Shown here: positions 25,999 through 34,768 of the stretch, piece after piece
How positions within the stretch are numbered: position 1 is the first letter of the stretch
Layout of the letters: every line of letters starts with the position of its first letter
NCBI GenBank assembly: GCA_022822405.1
Contig: JAJEBT010000171.1
Location: forward strand, 1 to 64,000
DNA from: Alphaproteobacteria bacterium
GTDB taxonomy: Bacteria > Pseudomonadota > Alphaproteobacteria > MPNO01 > UBA830
Direction of reading: 5' to 3'
DNA length: 64,000 bases
Notes under the pieces: generated by a model
Database searches by the model: none
What the model was told of the DNA's origin: nothing
The model's input: only the letters and a program-made list of their open reading frames with translations
Program-made: the position numbers and the translations under genes

Positions 25999-27519
25999 GT
26001 GCTTGAGGGAATAGTCGCCGGACTGTCGACCGCCTTCAGCCTCCAGAACCTGATCATGGTCGTTGCCGGCTGCATTATCGGCACCGTCATCGGCATGCTT
26101 CCGGGCCTCGGCCCAATGTCGATCATCGCGATCATGATTCCGGTCGCCGTCCAGCTCGGCGATCCCTCCGCCGCCCTGATTCTGCTCGCGGGCGTCTATT
26201 ACGGTGCCATATTCGGCGGTTCCACCTCGTCGATCCTGATCAACGCGCCCGGCGTCGCCGGCACCGTGGCCACGTCCTTCGACGGCTATCCGCTTGCGCG
26301 CCAGGGCCTCGCAGGCAAGGCGCTGACGATCGCGGCCATCGCCTCCTTTGCCGGAGGCACCATCGGTGCCATCCTTCTCCTCGGGTTTGCGCCCGGGCTC
26401 GCGAGCGTCGCCCTCCTCTTCCATTCCTCGGAATATTTCGCGCTGATGGTCGTGGGCCTCGCCGCCATCGCCGCGTTCGCCGGCGCCGGCCAGGTCGCGA
26501 AGGCGCTGATGATGACCATTCTCGGCGTGATGCTCGCGACGGTCGGGGAGAGCGCGCTGTTCAACGCCCCGCGCTTCACGCTGGGCCTCCAGGACCTCCA
26601 GAGCGGCCTCAGCTTCATCACCCTCGCCATGGCGCTATTCGCGCTGCCGGAGGCGCTCTATCTCGTTCTCGATCCCAAGCGCTCGAAACGCGGCGAAGGC
26701 GGCGACAGCAGGATCTCGAACCTCCGGATCACACGCAGCGAAGCGAAGGAGATCGCTCCTGTCATAGGCCGCCAGTCGCTCCAGGGCTTCTTCATCGGCG
26801 TCATGCCGGGCGCCGGGGCAACCATAGCATCCTTTCTCGGCTACGCCGTGGAACGCAACATCGCCAAGGGCGAAGACCGCGTGAAGTTCGGCAAGGGCTC
26901 GGTTAAGGGCCTAGCCGCGCCCGAGACTGCCAACAACGCCGCCTGCACGGGCTCGTTCGTGCCGCTGCTGACCCTTGGCATTCCCGGTTCCGGCACCACC
27001 GCCATCCTTCTCGGCGCGCTGATCGCGCTCAACGTCGCACCGGGCCCGCGCCTGATGGTCGACAATCCCTCAATCTTCTGGGCAGTGATCATCTCGATGT
27101 ATGTGGGCAACGTCGTGTTGTTGATCCTCAATCTGCCACTCATTCCTTACATCGCAAAACTTCTCGAAATTCCACGGAATTACCTCATTCCCTTCATCCT
27201 TTTTTTCACGATGATGGGCAGCTATATCGGCCAGAACAACGCCACAGAACTGCTGCTGCTGGCCGGCATGGGTATCGTGGCGACGATCATGCGGATGGCG
27301 GGCTTTCCGCTGGCGCCGATGCTGATCGGGTTCATCCTCGGACCGCTCCTCGAGAACAACTTCGCGCGCGCCATGAACCTGAGCGACGGCGTCAGTTTTA
27401 TGTGGGAACGGCCGATGACTGCAGCGCTCCTGGTTTTCGCGATCACCCTGATCTTCCTGCCATCCATCCGGACGGGATTCGACCGTTTGATAAGGCGGCG
27501 CGCCATCGCCGACAAGTAG
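25999..27519 (+). CDS. tctA: Tripartite tricarboxylate transporter large membrane protein
   Basis: 506 aa, about 11-12 membrane helices, with TctA signatures: GTVIGMLPGLGPMSIIAIM near the start, YYGAIFGGSTSSILIN, and GFFIGVMPGAGATIASFLGY mid-protein. It is the transport channel of TctABC, driven by an ion gradient. GTG start, 12 nt after tctB. It closes the 14.0-27.5 kb block. Confidence 0.94.
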   Translation: MLEGIVAGLSTAFSLQNLIMVVAGCIIGTVIGMLPGLGPMSIIAIMIPVAVQLGDPSAALILLAGVYYGAIFGGSTSSILINAPGVAGTVATSFDGYPLARQGLAGKALTIAAIASFAGGTIGAILLLGFAPGLASVALLFHSSEYFALMVVGLAAIAAFAGAGQVAKALMMTILGVMLATVGESALFNAPRFTLGLQDLQSGLSFITLAMALFALPEALYLVLDPKRSKRGEGGDSRISNLRITRSEAKEIAPVIGRQSLQGFFIGVMPGAGATIASFLGYAVERNIAKGEDRVKFGKGSVKGLAAPETANNAACTGSFVPLLTLGIPGSGTTAILLGALIALNVAPGPRLMVDNPSIFWAVIISMYVGNVVLLILNLPLIPYIAKLLEIPRNYLIPFILFFTMMGSYIGQNNATELLLLAGMGIVATIMRMAGFPLAPMLIGFILGPLLENNFARAMNLSDGVSFMWERPMTAALLVFAITLIFLPSIRTGFDRLIRRRAIADK

Positions 27520-27827
27520 TTCGGTCAGACGCGCTGCATCAGAGCCATTTCCTTGTATCTCGACCTACTGCCAAGAGACAACAACCGAAGAAAACGGCTA
27601 CACGACAAACGGCTGGTTGAGTATTTTTAAGAAGTCTTTTACGGCATCCCTCGACATTCGCGACTTCAGGGCCTGACAGCATTTCACCCAATCCCGTTCA
27701 GGCCGACTGATACCGCCGCACGTCGATCTCGTCGGCCCGCGCGCGCATCTGCGCCGCATCGTTCCTGACGATCTCCAGAACCTTCGGGCGCCAAGTGCGA
27801 AGCAGAAACCTCGCTTCGCCGCGCTCG
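27520..27827. other. Intergenic region (308 bp) between tctA and the HipA-type gene
   Basis: The two genes converge here. No clear terminator hairpin seen. On the - strand a short frame continues past the HipA stop to 27698 (…WRPKVLEIVRNDAAQMRARADE…RRYQSA) with coding-like codon use but no credible start of its own. It could be the decayed end of a further gene of the HipA module. Confidence 0.4.
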
Positions 27828-29627
27828 TCAATCGGCAGTGCTCTCGATTCTCTCCTTCCAGATCTCGACTGCTCGATTAACGCGGTCGGAGGCGGGTTCA
27901 ACGTCTTCAAGGTGCGCGCTCAGACGGCCACACAGAGACGCGACGACATCGCGAGCCGCCCCCGCATTCATGCCCATCGTTACGCCCGCCCGGACAAAGT
28001 CGCGGGACGACAAACGATTCCGCTTGCCCGCCAGCGAGAGGGCGAGGTGATCGCTCTCGAGGCCCGGAAGGACCCGTGTCGTCACGGCATCGTAGACCGG
28101 AGCGAGCCGGACGGATGTGAAATTCTCCGCTCCGTCGGAGGCAACACGCAGAACGGCCAAATTCTTCAAGTGGCAATCGCCATCCGCTATGAGCCAAGCG
28201 AGCACGGCGCGGCCAAGCAGCACCGCGACATCCGCTTCGGCGTCGCTGGAGACGCTCCGCAGCGCCCGGGCGACCTGCTCGATGGAACCCTCGTATTTTT
28301 CGGAAGGCGCGACACCGCGAACGGACGCCATGTCTTCCATTGCGACCTTTCGACGGTCTTTGCGGTCTCGCCGGATATCGAAGCGTTCGACGAGCAGCGC
28401 GTCGGGGAGGTTGCCAGGCATCGAGACCATTGCGTGCGCAGCCGCCTCGAACCCGCAGGCCCTGGCCGCCGCCAGACATGCCGCTTCGACGAGAGGAAGG
28501 TCTTCGAAGCCGGCTCCCGGCGAAGGCTTGAGGATATGCGTGAAGGCCAGCTCTCCGGCCGGCCGCAACACGCCGGCATGGGAAAGGTTCATCGGCGCCT
28601 TGATCTGAACCCCCGACAGTCGCGGCGTCGCGTCCGATGCAAACAGCGCGGCCATGCGGTCTTCCAGCGTCTCGTCGAATGCAGGCGCGGGCCCGGCGTA
28701 GCCGCCGGCGAATGCGCCCTCTTTCGTGTACGCTTCGAGCCGTCCCTCCAGCATATCCGCGGGAAGAGTGCGAAGATCGTCCGCGTCCTCGGAGATGACA
28801 ATGTTGGACATGTAGCGCTTCCCGCCGGATATCAGCTCTAGCTCCGACTTCGGCTTCAGGACGCGTTCAAGCCAGCCTTCCGGTAGCAAGCTCTCAATGA
28901 AGGGCGGCAGGCGGCCCGGCGGCCCGGTCCGAACCGGCGTCGCGCCTTCTGTCGCGGTTTGCTCCCAGCGCCAGCCCGATCCGTCATGAGACAACACTCC
29001 GATCTTCTCGCCGTGCCATCCGACATGAAGCGCCCTCCCCCGCGGCGGCGCCTCTCGAAGCGGCGTGGCGATGAACGCTTCCGCGCGCCCCGCCTCCGCC
29101 CGCCATCCGTTGGCCTCGGCCAGTCGCCAGCACTCCATGATCGCCGTCTTCTTGCCGCCGGCGTTCTCGACGAGCCGCGCGGCGATATCGGCCTGCATGT
29201 CGATCGGCATCGCCGCGCCGGCTTCGCTGCGCCGCCGGAAGGATTCCAGATACCGAAAGCGAAGCGACGAGCGCCGGACTCTCAGGTCGCCCATTGGGTC
29301 GGTAGTTTGAACGGTCTCCGTTTCGGGCGCATCGGGCGCGCGCGTCTGCACGATTTCCAGGGTGCGCAGCCGTGTGCGTGCATTGCGCCGACCGCTCAGG
29401 AACAGGCGCCTGTCAGGCGTAGGCGCGAGCCGCTCGGCGCTGGGGCCGCAAAGATACGTCCTCGGGTATAGATAGGCGGCGATCCGGAGCGCGTGATCGA
29501 ACAGGACAGCGTCGGGGTCATCCTCCGATGCGATATAGATGCCCCGCATGATCTGGACGAGCCTGCCGGTCTCTATGCCATATTGGGCGCGGTGCTTGTC
29601 GATGGTCTCACCGACGAGGTGCAGCAT
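27828..29627 (-). CDS. HipA-type kinase fused to an AbiEi-like N-terminal domain
   Basis: 599 aa. Residues 1-95 (RGIYIASEDDPDAVLFDHALRI ... CGPSAERL) resemble AbiEi-like antitoxin/winged-helix regulator domains. From about 195 the chain is HipA-like: N-lobe, Gly loop LSGVQIKAP (337-345), ERFD (414-417), ED (431-432), KYEGS (444-448), catalytic GDCHLKN (483-489) and metal-binding VYDA (511-514). The kinase residues look intact. HipA kinases phosphorylate aminoacyl-tRNA synthetases such as GltX and cause dormancy. No separate hipB is present; the fused N-domain may be the autoregulator. A palindromic promoter/operator covers the start codon. HipA proteins usually measure 410-440 aa. Confidence 0.85.
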   Translation of the reverse strand: MLHLVGETIDKHRAQYGIETGRLVQIMRGIYIASEDDPDAVLFDHALRIAAYLYPRTYLCGPSAERLAPTPDRRLFLSGRRNARTRLRTLEIVQTRAPDAPETETVQTTDPMGDLRVRRSSLRFRYLESFRRRSEAGAAMPIDMQADIAARLVENAGGKKTAIMECWRLAEANGWRAEAGRAEAFIATPLREAPPRGRALHVGWHGEKIGVLSHDGSGWRWEQTATEGATPVRTGPPGRLPPFIESLLPEGWLERVLKPKSELELISGGKRYMSNIVISEDADDLRTLPADMLEGRLEAYTKEGAFAGGYAGPAPAFDETLEDRMAALFASDATPRLSGVQIKAPMNLSHAGVLRPAGELAFTHILKPSPGAGFEDLPLVEAACLAAARACGFEAAAHAMVSMPGNLPDALLVERFDIRRDRKDRRKVAMEDMASVRGVAPSEKYEGSIEQVARALRSVSSDAEADVAVLLGRAVLAWLIADGDCHLKNLAVLRVASDGAENFTSVRLAPVYDAVTTRVLPGLESDHLALSLAGKRNRLSSRDFVRAGVTMGMNAGAARDVVASLCGRLSAHLEDVEPASDRVNRAVEIWKERIESTAD

Positions 29628-29685
29628 TTCCTACTTTCTCGCTTTTTCTAATCGAACAAGTAGGAAAATCGCTGCACATTGTCAA
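29619..29685 (-). promoter_or_regulatory. Promoter with long imperfect palindrome over the HipA-fusion start
   Basis: On the - strand a perfect -35 TTGACA and, 17 nt on, TACTTG. The inverted repeat TTTCCTACTT (29627-29636) / AAGTAGGAAA (29658-29667) is extended by GTGCAGC (29619-29625) / GCTGCAC (29671-29677). It spans the -10, Shine-Dalgarno and ATG, an arrangement suited to tight self-repression. The sequence here is also more AT-rich than its surroundings. Confidence 0.65.
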
Positions 29686-30162
29686 GGCAATCAGACTTTC
29701 GCGTACTGTATAGTTGCAATAGTTGGAATTCGATCACACGGGTTGATAACGAGTACGTGCGGCTCACCGTCGGCGAGGACACCAAAACCATACTGTCCAG
29801 CAGCCGCCCAGAAGAGCACGCCCCGGCCGGCGTCCCGGGGGACCTTTCAGGCCAGCAGGCCCCACTCCAGCGACGCAGGTCGGCTGGGCCTGCAGCAGAC
29901 CGGGAAGGGGACGCTTTCGGGCAGACCCGGCCAAGGTCGGCGGTGATCACGCGAGAGTTCCGGCTCTCGCGCGCCCAGGTGGACGCGGAGGCGGCCGCGG
30001 CGAAGCCGGACCTGGCCGTTCGGCGGCGCGGGAACTGGATCGCTATTTCGGGTGTTTTCCCTGATGCGTTTCCCCGTCGCATTCTCCGGATCTGATCGTC
30101 GCACCAGACGCTGTGCTCCTCCCAAGCAGCTCTTTCGGGGACCGCCATCGAGCCAGCGAAAG
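29628..30162. other. Intergenic region (535 bp) between the HipA module and DUF1989 gene
   Basis: Apart from the operator at its left edge I see no gene. An open + frame about 29940-30095 (VITREFRLSRAQVDAE…) has coding-like third positions but no recognisable domain or start; it may be a remnant. The 29640-29760 stretch is clearly AT-richer than the rest of the window. Confidence 0.4.
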
Positions 30163-30792
30163 TCAGGCTTCGTATATCCGGATTCCGAGCGGCGCCGACT
30201 TGCCGCCGTTCGTCGGTGACGTGTCTGCCGGGCAGGCGGACACAGCAGCAAGAATGTTCATCTCCGCACGCATTTCAATGAAATCGTCCTCCCCGACCTC
30301 GGTCGGGCGAATGGTAAAGGTCCCATCGGTATGCAGATCGACATTCATGAACACGTTGAAGACATCGATGATGTCGTCTCCGGTCAGTCCGAAAGGCTCC
30401 AGGGCCTCCCGGAGGTTTTCCTGGCAGGAGCGGTGGCTCCCGGCGGCAAGGCTGTCGCGAATCTCGTAGAGCCGCTGCGAGCAGCGCCCGCCCATGTTGC
30501 CCCAGTGGTTCGGATAGGTGTCCTGCAGAACCGTCATCATCACGTTCTCGCGCGGCGGCTTGGAATAGAAATACCGGAACGACTTGCTTGTGCCGGTTCC
30601 CGCGATGACGTTGATGGCCCAGCTCTGCCCGCAATGGAACATCTCCTTGTAATCGTCCGCATTGAAGAAGACACAGTCGCCGACCTGCCCGCCGACGATC
30701 TGGTGAATGTGGAAGGTCTGGCCCTTCTTCACTTCGAACGCCCGGCCGTGGCGGGCCGGGATCACGAATTCCTCGACAAGTCTGGCTGTCAT
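30163..30792 (-). CDS. DUF1989 / urea carboxylase-associated family protein
   Basis: 209 aa. The family signature is clear: DVFNVFMNVDLHTDGTF, then ACPADTSPTNGGKSAPLGIRI at the C-terminus, with conserved Cys, Asp and Asn. These proteins often sit with urea carboxylase/allophanate hydrolase or amide-metabolising genes. Their biochemical role is still uncertain; some are suggested to deiminate small guanidine compounds. I choose ATG 30792 (GGAGG 8 nt upstream) over TTG 30798. It is the last gene of the qor-hyuA-hyuB operon, 2 nt after the hyuB stop, so it probably acts on the same nitrogenous substrate. Confidence 0.85.
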   Translation of the reverse strand: MTARLVEEFVIPARHGRAFEVKKGQTFHIHQIVGGQVGDCVFFNADDYKEMFHCGQSWAINVIAGTGTSKSFRYFYSKPPRENVMMTVLQDTYPNHWGNMGGRCSQRLYEIRDSLAAGSHRSCQENLREALEPFGLTGDDIIDVFNVFMNVDLHTDGTFTIRPTEVGEDDFIEMRAEMNILAAVSACPADTSPTNGGKSAPLGIRIYEA

Positions 30793-30794
30793 GA

Positions 30795-32678
30795 TCAATC
30801 CTCCGTCAACGTCGGCACATGCCCTGGCGCGGCACCTTCATGGTACACGGCCTCGCGCTCCCCCTCGATCCGGAAATCCGGCAGCCCCAATTGCTGCTGG
30901 AAGATGCGCAGGTAGACCGGCCTGCCGCCGTTCCCGGCAGCCCTTGCGGCACGCAACCCTGCGCGCCGCGCCGCCGTCGCCTCCGCATCGCATTCCAGGC
31001 TTCCCGCGCGAAACACCACCCCGTAGACCTCTTCGGCATAGGCCGCGTCGAGCCTTTCCTCCCGCACATCGTCGGCAACCAGGGCCGGGTCCCGTTCGAG
31101 GGGATCCCCTTGCCCTGCCCCGCCGGCGCTGATGTGGCAGAACACGTCGCCCCTGCCGAGATGAATAGCTTCCATCGGCATCACGGGAACGATTTCCTGG
31201 GCGGGGCCGGGATTGACCAGGTTCCACGAAGGCGTTCCCGGGCTGCCGCCGTCGAGCCCGTAGGGAAGAAACTTGCGGCGGTCGGAACGCATGACGATTT
31301 GCACTCCGTCGCCGCGAACGCGGTACTGGCGCCTGAAGGCCTGGGCGCCGCGAAAGCGCCCCGGACCGCCCGAATTTTCGACCATGCCGTAAGATTCGAT
31401 TTCGAGAGGATGCAGTGCCTCGATCATCTCGACCGGCTGGTTGGTCAGGTTGCCGCCGGGGTTCGGAATAGCGAAGGTGCCGTCGCGGTCCGGCATCGCG
31501 CCCCAGCTGCCGGCCATCGTCTCGGAGCAGACGAAGCGCCGCCCCCGGTGGTAACCACTGATCGCGGGAAAGGTCACCCCGCCCTCGCCAGCGGCGGGAA
31601 TCTTTTCCGGAACGATCTGCGCGAAGGCGCCGAGGAGAACGTCGATCGCGCGCCAGCCGATGATTGCGCGCGCCGCGCATGCCGCTGGCGGCCGGGGATT
31701 GACGATCGTTCCCTCGGGCAGGCGAATGTCGAGGGCCCTCGTGAATCCCTCGAAATTGGGAATGTCGTTCTCCGCTATACATTTGACGATGAGATGGACG
31801 GCCGACTTGACGAACGGCGACGGACAGTTGATGGCGCCAGGCACCTCCGGCGCGCTGCCTACCCAGTCGACGATCATGTTCTCACCCTCGACCGTAACCG
31901 TCACCCTCAGCGGAATCGGCTCTGGATCGTCGCCGAGCCCGTCGAGATAATCGGTGAAACTCCATGAGCCGTTCGGCAGTCGGGCAATCTCCTGGCGCAC
32001 GACCGTCTCGGCATAGTCGTGGAGATCCGCGAGGATCGACCGGAACCTGTCGCTTCCGTACTTCTCCACGAGGCGGCCATAGGCGCGATCGGCGGTGTTG
32101 CAGGCGGCGACCTGCGCCCTCATGTCGCCGGCGAGCTTGTCGGGCACGCGGGTGTTCTGGTGCATGAGCTTGAAGAAGGTTTCGTTGGGCCGCCCCTCCT
32201 CGAAGAGCTTGAGCACGGGGATCCGAAATCCTTCCTGGAAGACCTCGGTCGCATAGACCGCGGTGCTTCCGGGCGCGATTCCGCCCATGTCGATCTGGTG
32301 AACGAGGGTCGCCGCATAACCTTCCAGCGCACCATCAACGAACAGCGGTTTCACGATATAGACATCGGGCAGGTGCATCCCGCCCGCGGTATAGGGATCG
32401 TTGAAGATGAACATGTCGCCCGGGCGCGTGTCGTCGCCATACTCGGCAACCAGCGCCCGCATGGCGTCGGGGAACGAGCCGAGGTGAAGCGCCATCGTCA
32501 ACCCGTGGGCAACGGTCTCGCCGTGGCGGTCGCACAATCCGGTGGAGTAATCCATCGAATCGCGGACGATCGATGAATAGGCCGTGCGCATGATGACGAG
32601 CGCCATCTCGTCGGCGATCGAGGACAGGGCGTTTCGCACGACTTCCATCGTGATCGGATCTGCGTTGCGGCCGGTCAT
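30795..32678 (-). CDS. hyuB: Hydantoinase B/oxoprolinase family protein
   Basis: 627 aa, complete HyuB. It begins MTGRNADPITMEVVRNAL; FNDPYTAGGMHLPDVYIV, HQIDMGGIAPGST and the C-terminal SAGGAGQGDPLERDP are all present. It is the partner of the HyuA encoded upstream, with which it overlaps by ATGA. It is only distantly alike in detail to the 576-aa HyuB at 16.1 kb, so the two systems probably use different substrates. Confidence 0.93.
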   Translation of the reverse strand: MTGRNADPITMEVVRNALSSIADEMALVIMRTAYSSIVRDSMDYSTGLCDRHGETVAHGLTMALHLGSFPDAMRALVAEYGDDTRPGDMFIFNDPYTAGGMHLPDVYIVKPLFVDGALEGYAATLVHQIDMGGIAPGSTAVYATEVFQEGFRIPVLKLFEEGRPNETFFKLMHQNTRVPDKLAGDMRAQVAACNTADRAYGRLVEKYGSDRFRSILADLHDYAETVVRQEIARLPNGSWSFTDYLDGLGDDPEPIPLRVTVTVEGENMIVDWVGSAPEVPGAINCPSPFVKSAVHLIVKCIAENDIPNFEGFTRALDIRLPEGTIVNPRPPAACAARAIIGWRAIDVLLGAFAQIVPEKIPAAGEGGVTFPAISGYHRGRRFVCSETMAGSWGAMPDRDGTFAIPNPGGNLTNQPVEMIEALHPLEIESYGMVENSGGPGRFRGAQAFRRQYRVRGDGVQIVMRSDRRKFLPYGLDGGSPGTPSWNLVNPGPAQEIVPVMPMEAIHLGRGDVFCHISAGGAGQGDPLERDPALVADDVREERLDAAYAEEVYGVVFRAGSLECDAEATAARRAGLRAARAAGNGGRPVYLRIFQQQLGLPDFRIEGEREAVYHEGAAPGHVPTLTED

Positions 32679-34768
32679 CGCAATTGTTCCTTTTCGATGA
32701 TCATGTTGCCGGCGGGGTCGAGACGCCCCGACCAGCCCGGCGGCACGACGCAGGTCGCGTCATATTCCTCGACGACGAACGGTCCCGAACGCGGTCCCGA
32801 TTCTAGTTCCATCCGTCGCAGCACCGGAGCGGCGCGGCGTCCGTATCTTGGTCCGAAGAACATCTCGCGACGGGACGGTAGCGCCTCCTCTCCCGCACCC
32901 AGCCGGGGAACAGGCTTTGCCACGGCAACCGTCGCGGCTGCCCGGAGCGTGACGCTCTCGACGGCTTCAGCCTCGGCCCTGTGGCCGTAGGTGCGCTCAT
33001 GCTCGTCGCTGAATGCCCGCGCCATCGCCTCGAGATCAGGCAGCCCGTTTCCGCCGGACGCGACCGGAATCGTGAGCTCGTGGGCCTGGCCCTCGTAGCG
33101 GAGATCCGCAAACCGGGTCACGGCGAAGTCCGCGGCGTCATGGCCTTCCCGTGCCATGTCCGTGGAGAGCCGTTCCTCGAGTTCGCCGAACAGCGCATCC
33201 AGCTGGGCCGGATCGGTCCCCGAGAGCAAAGCGAGATGCGTGCGAGCGGCCTCCTGCTCGATATCGGACAGCAACAGCCCGTAGGCGCTGAACACGCCCG
33301 GGTTCGGCGGCACGACCACCATCGTCATCTCCAGGAGATCGGCGATGACCGCCGCAACCACGGGGCCGTTTCCGCCGAAGGCAAACAGGGCGAAATCCCG
33401 CGGATCCCTGCCGCGGTAGGTGGACACGGCCTTGACGGCCCGCATCATCGTGCCGCATGCCACCTCAAGTACGCCATGGGCGGAGTCCAGGAGATCCTTG
33501 CCGAGGCGCCCGGCGACCTGTTCGGCCAGCGCCGCCATCGCCTTCCCGGTGTCAATGGCAAGTTCGCCGCCGACCAGATGATCCGGATTGAGATAGCCCA
33601 GCGCCAGCACGGCATCGCAGAATGTCGCCCGCTCGCCGCCCCGGTCGTAGGCCACCGGGCCCGGGATCGCGCCCGCGCTCTCGGGGCCGACGCGAACCAG
33701 CCCGCCGCTGTCGAGGCGCACGATGCTTCCGCCGCCGGCGCCGATTTCCGAAATGTCGATCACCGGCAGCTTCAGCGCGTGCCCGCCACCCATCACCAGC
33801 TTGCTGGAGAGATTGATCCCGGCGCCGACCTCGTAGTCGCCGGTCTTCGCCACCTCCCCGGCCTCGACGATCGACGCCTTGGCAGTGGTCCCGCCCATGT
33901 CGAGCGTGATGCAGTCGGCGATGCCGTCGCGCCGGCCCGTGTGCGCCGCCCCTATGACGCCGGCTGCTGGTCCTGATTCCACGATATAGGCCGGACGTTC
34001 GGCGGCCGAGGCGGCACCGATGATCCCACCGTCCGACTTCATCACGAGGATCGGGGCGGTAACGCCGATCTCCTCCAGATGCCGGGAGAGCCTGCCCAGA
34101 TAACCGCGCACCACCGGCCCCAGATAGGCGTTGATGACCGTCGTGCTGGTCCGCTCGTATTCGCGGATCACCGGAAGGAGATCGCTCGAACAGGTCATGA
34201 ACACGCCGCCGCCCAACCGCCGCGCGAGGATTTCGGCAGCGCGCCGCTCATGATCGGGATTGGCGTAGGCGTGAAGCAGGCAGACCGCGACCGCTTCGAT
34301 CTCTTCGCCGGCAAGTCGTTCCGCCGCTTCGGCGACGCTCGCCTCGTCGAGCGGCCGCCAGGCCTCTCCCTCCGGCCCCATCCGCTCGTCGATCTCGAGC
34401 CGAAGCCGTCGCGGCACCAGCGGTTCGGAACGCTCGTAGTTCAGCGTGTACATCTCGGGAATGCGCAGCCGCCGCATTTCCAGGACATCCCGGAACCCGC
34501 GGGTCGTGACCAGGGCAGTCCGCGCCCCCTTGCCCTCCAGAACCGCATTGGTCGCGACAGTCGTTCCGTGAACGATCTGGCCGATCGCCCCGGGCTCGAG
34601 CCCCAACTCTTCCAGCAGTGCGGCGACACCGTCGCGGACGCCGATGCCGTAGTCCCCGGGCGTGGAAAGGCGCTTGTGGGTGTGGAGCGTGCCGTCCGGC
34701 GCCGCCAGTACGAGGTCGGTGAAGGTTCCGCCGATATCGGCCCCGAGGCGCCAGCCGCCTTCCGTCAT
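32675..34768 (-). CDS. hyuA: Hydantoinase A/oxoprolinase family protein
   Basis: 697 aa. ATP-binding DIGGTFTDLVL at the N-terminus, HGTTVATNAVLEGKGA, LDMGGTTAKASI and IGAGGGSIVRLDSGG in the middle, and PFVVEEYDATCVVPPGW near the end. It performs the ATP-dependent activation half of the HyuAB reaction. ATGA overlaps at both ends (with the quinone oxidoreductase upstream and hyuB downstream) show tight translational coupling. Confidence 0.93.
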   Translation of the reverse strand: MTEGGWRLGADIGGTFTDLVLAAPDGTLHTHKRLSTPGDYGIGVRDGVAALLEELGLEPGAIGQIVHGTTVATNAVLEGKGARTALVTTRGFRDVLEMRRLRIPEMYTLNYERSEPLVPRRLRLEIDERMGPEGEAWRPLDEASVAEAAERLAGEEIEAVAVCLLHAYANPDHERRAAEILARRLGGGVFMTCSSDLLPVIREYERTSTTVINAYLGPVVRGYLGRLSRHLEEIGVTAPILVMKSDGGIIGAASAAERPAYIVESGPAAGVIGAAHTGRRDGIADCITLDMGGTTAKASIVEAGEVAKTGDYEVGAGINLSSKLVMGGGHALKLPVIDISEIGAGGGSIVRLDSGGLVRVGPESAGAIPGPVAYDRGGERATFCDAVLALGYLNPDHLVGGELAIDTGKAMAALAEQVAGRLGKDLLDSAHGVLEVACGTMMRAVKAVSTYRGRDPRDFALFAFGGNGPVVAAVIADLLEMTMVVVPPNPGVFSAYGLLLSDIEQEAARTHLALLSGTDPAQLDALFGELEERLSTDMAREGHDAADFAVTRFADLRYEGQAHELTIPVASGGNGLPDLEAMARAFSDEHERTYGHRAEAEAVESVTLRAAATVAVAKPVPRLGAGEEALPSRREMFFGPRYGRRAAPVLRRMELESGPRSGPFVVEEYDATCVVPPGWSGRLDPAGNMIIEKEQLR

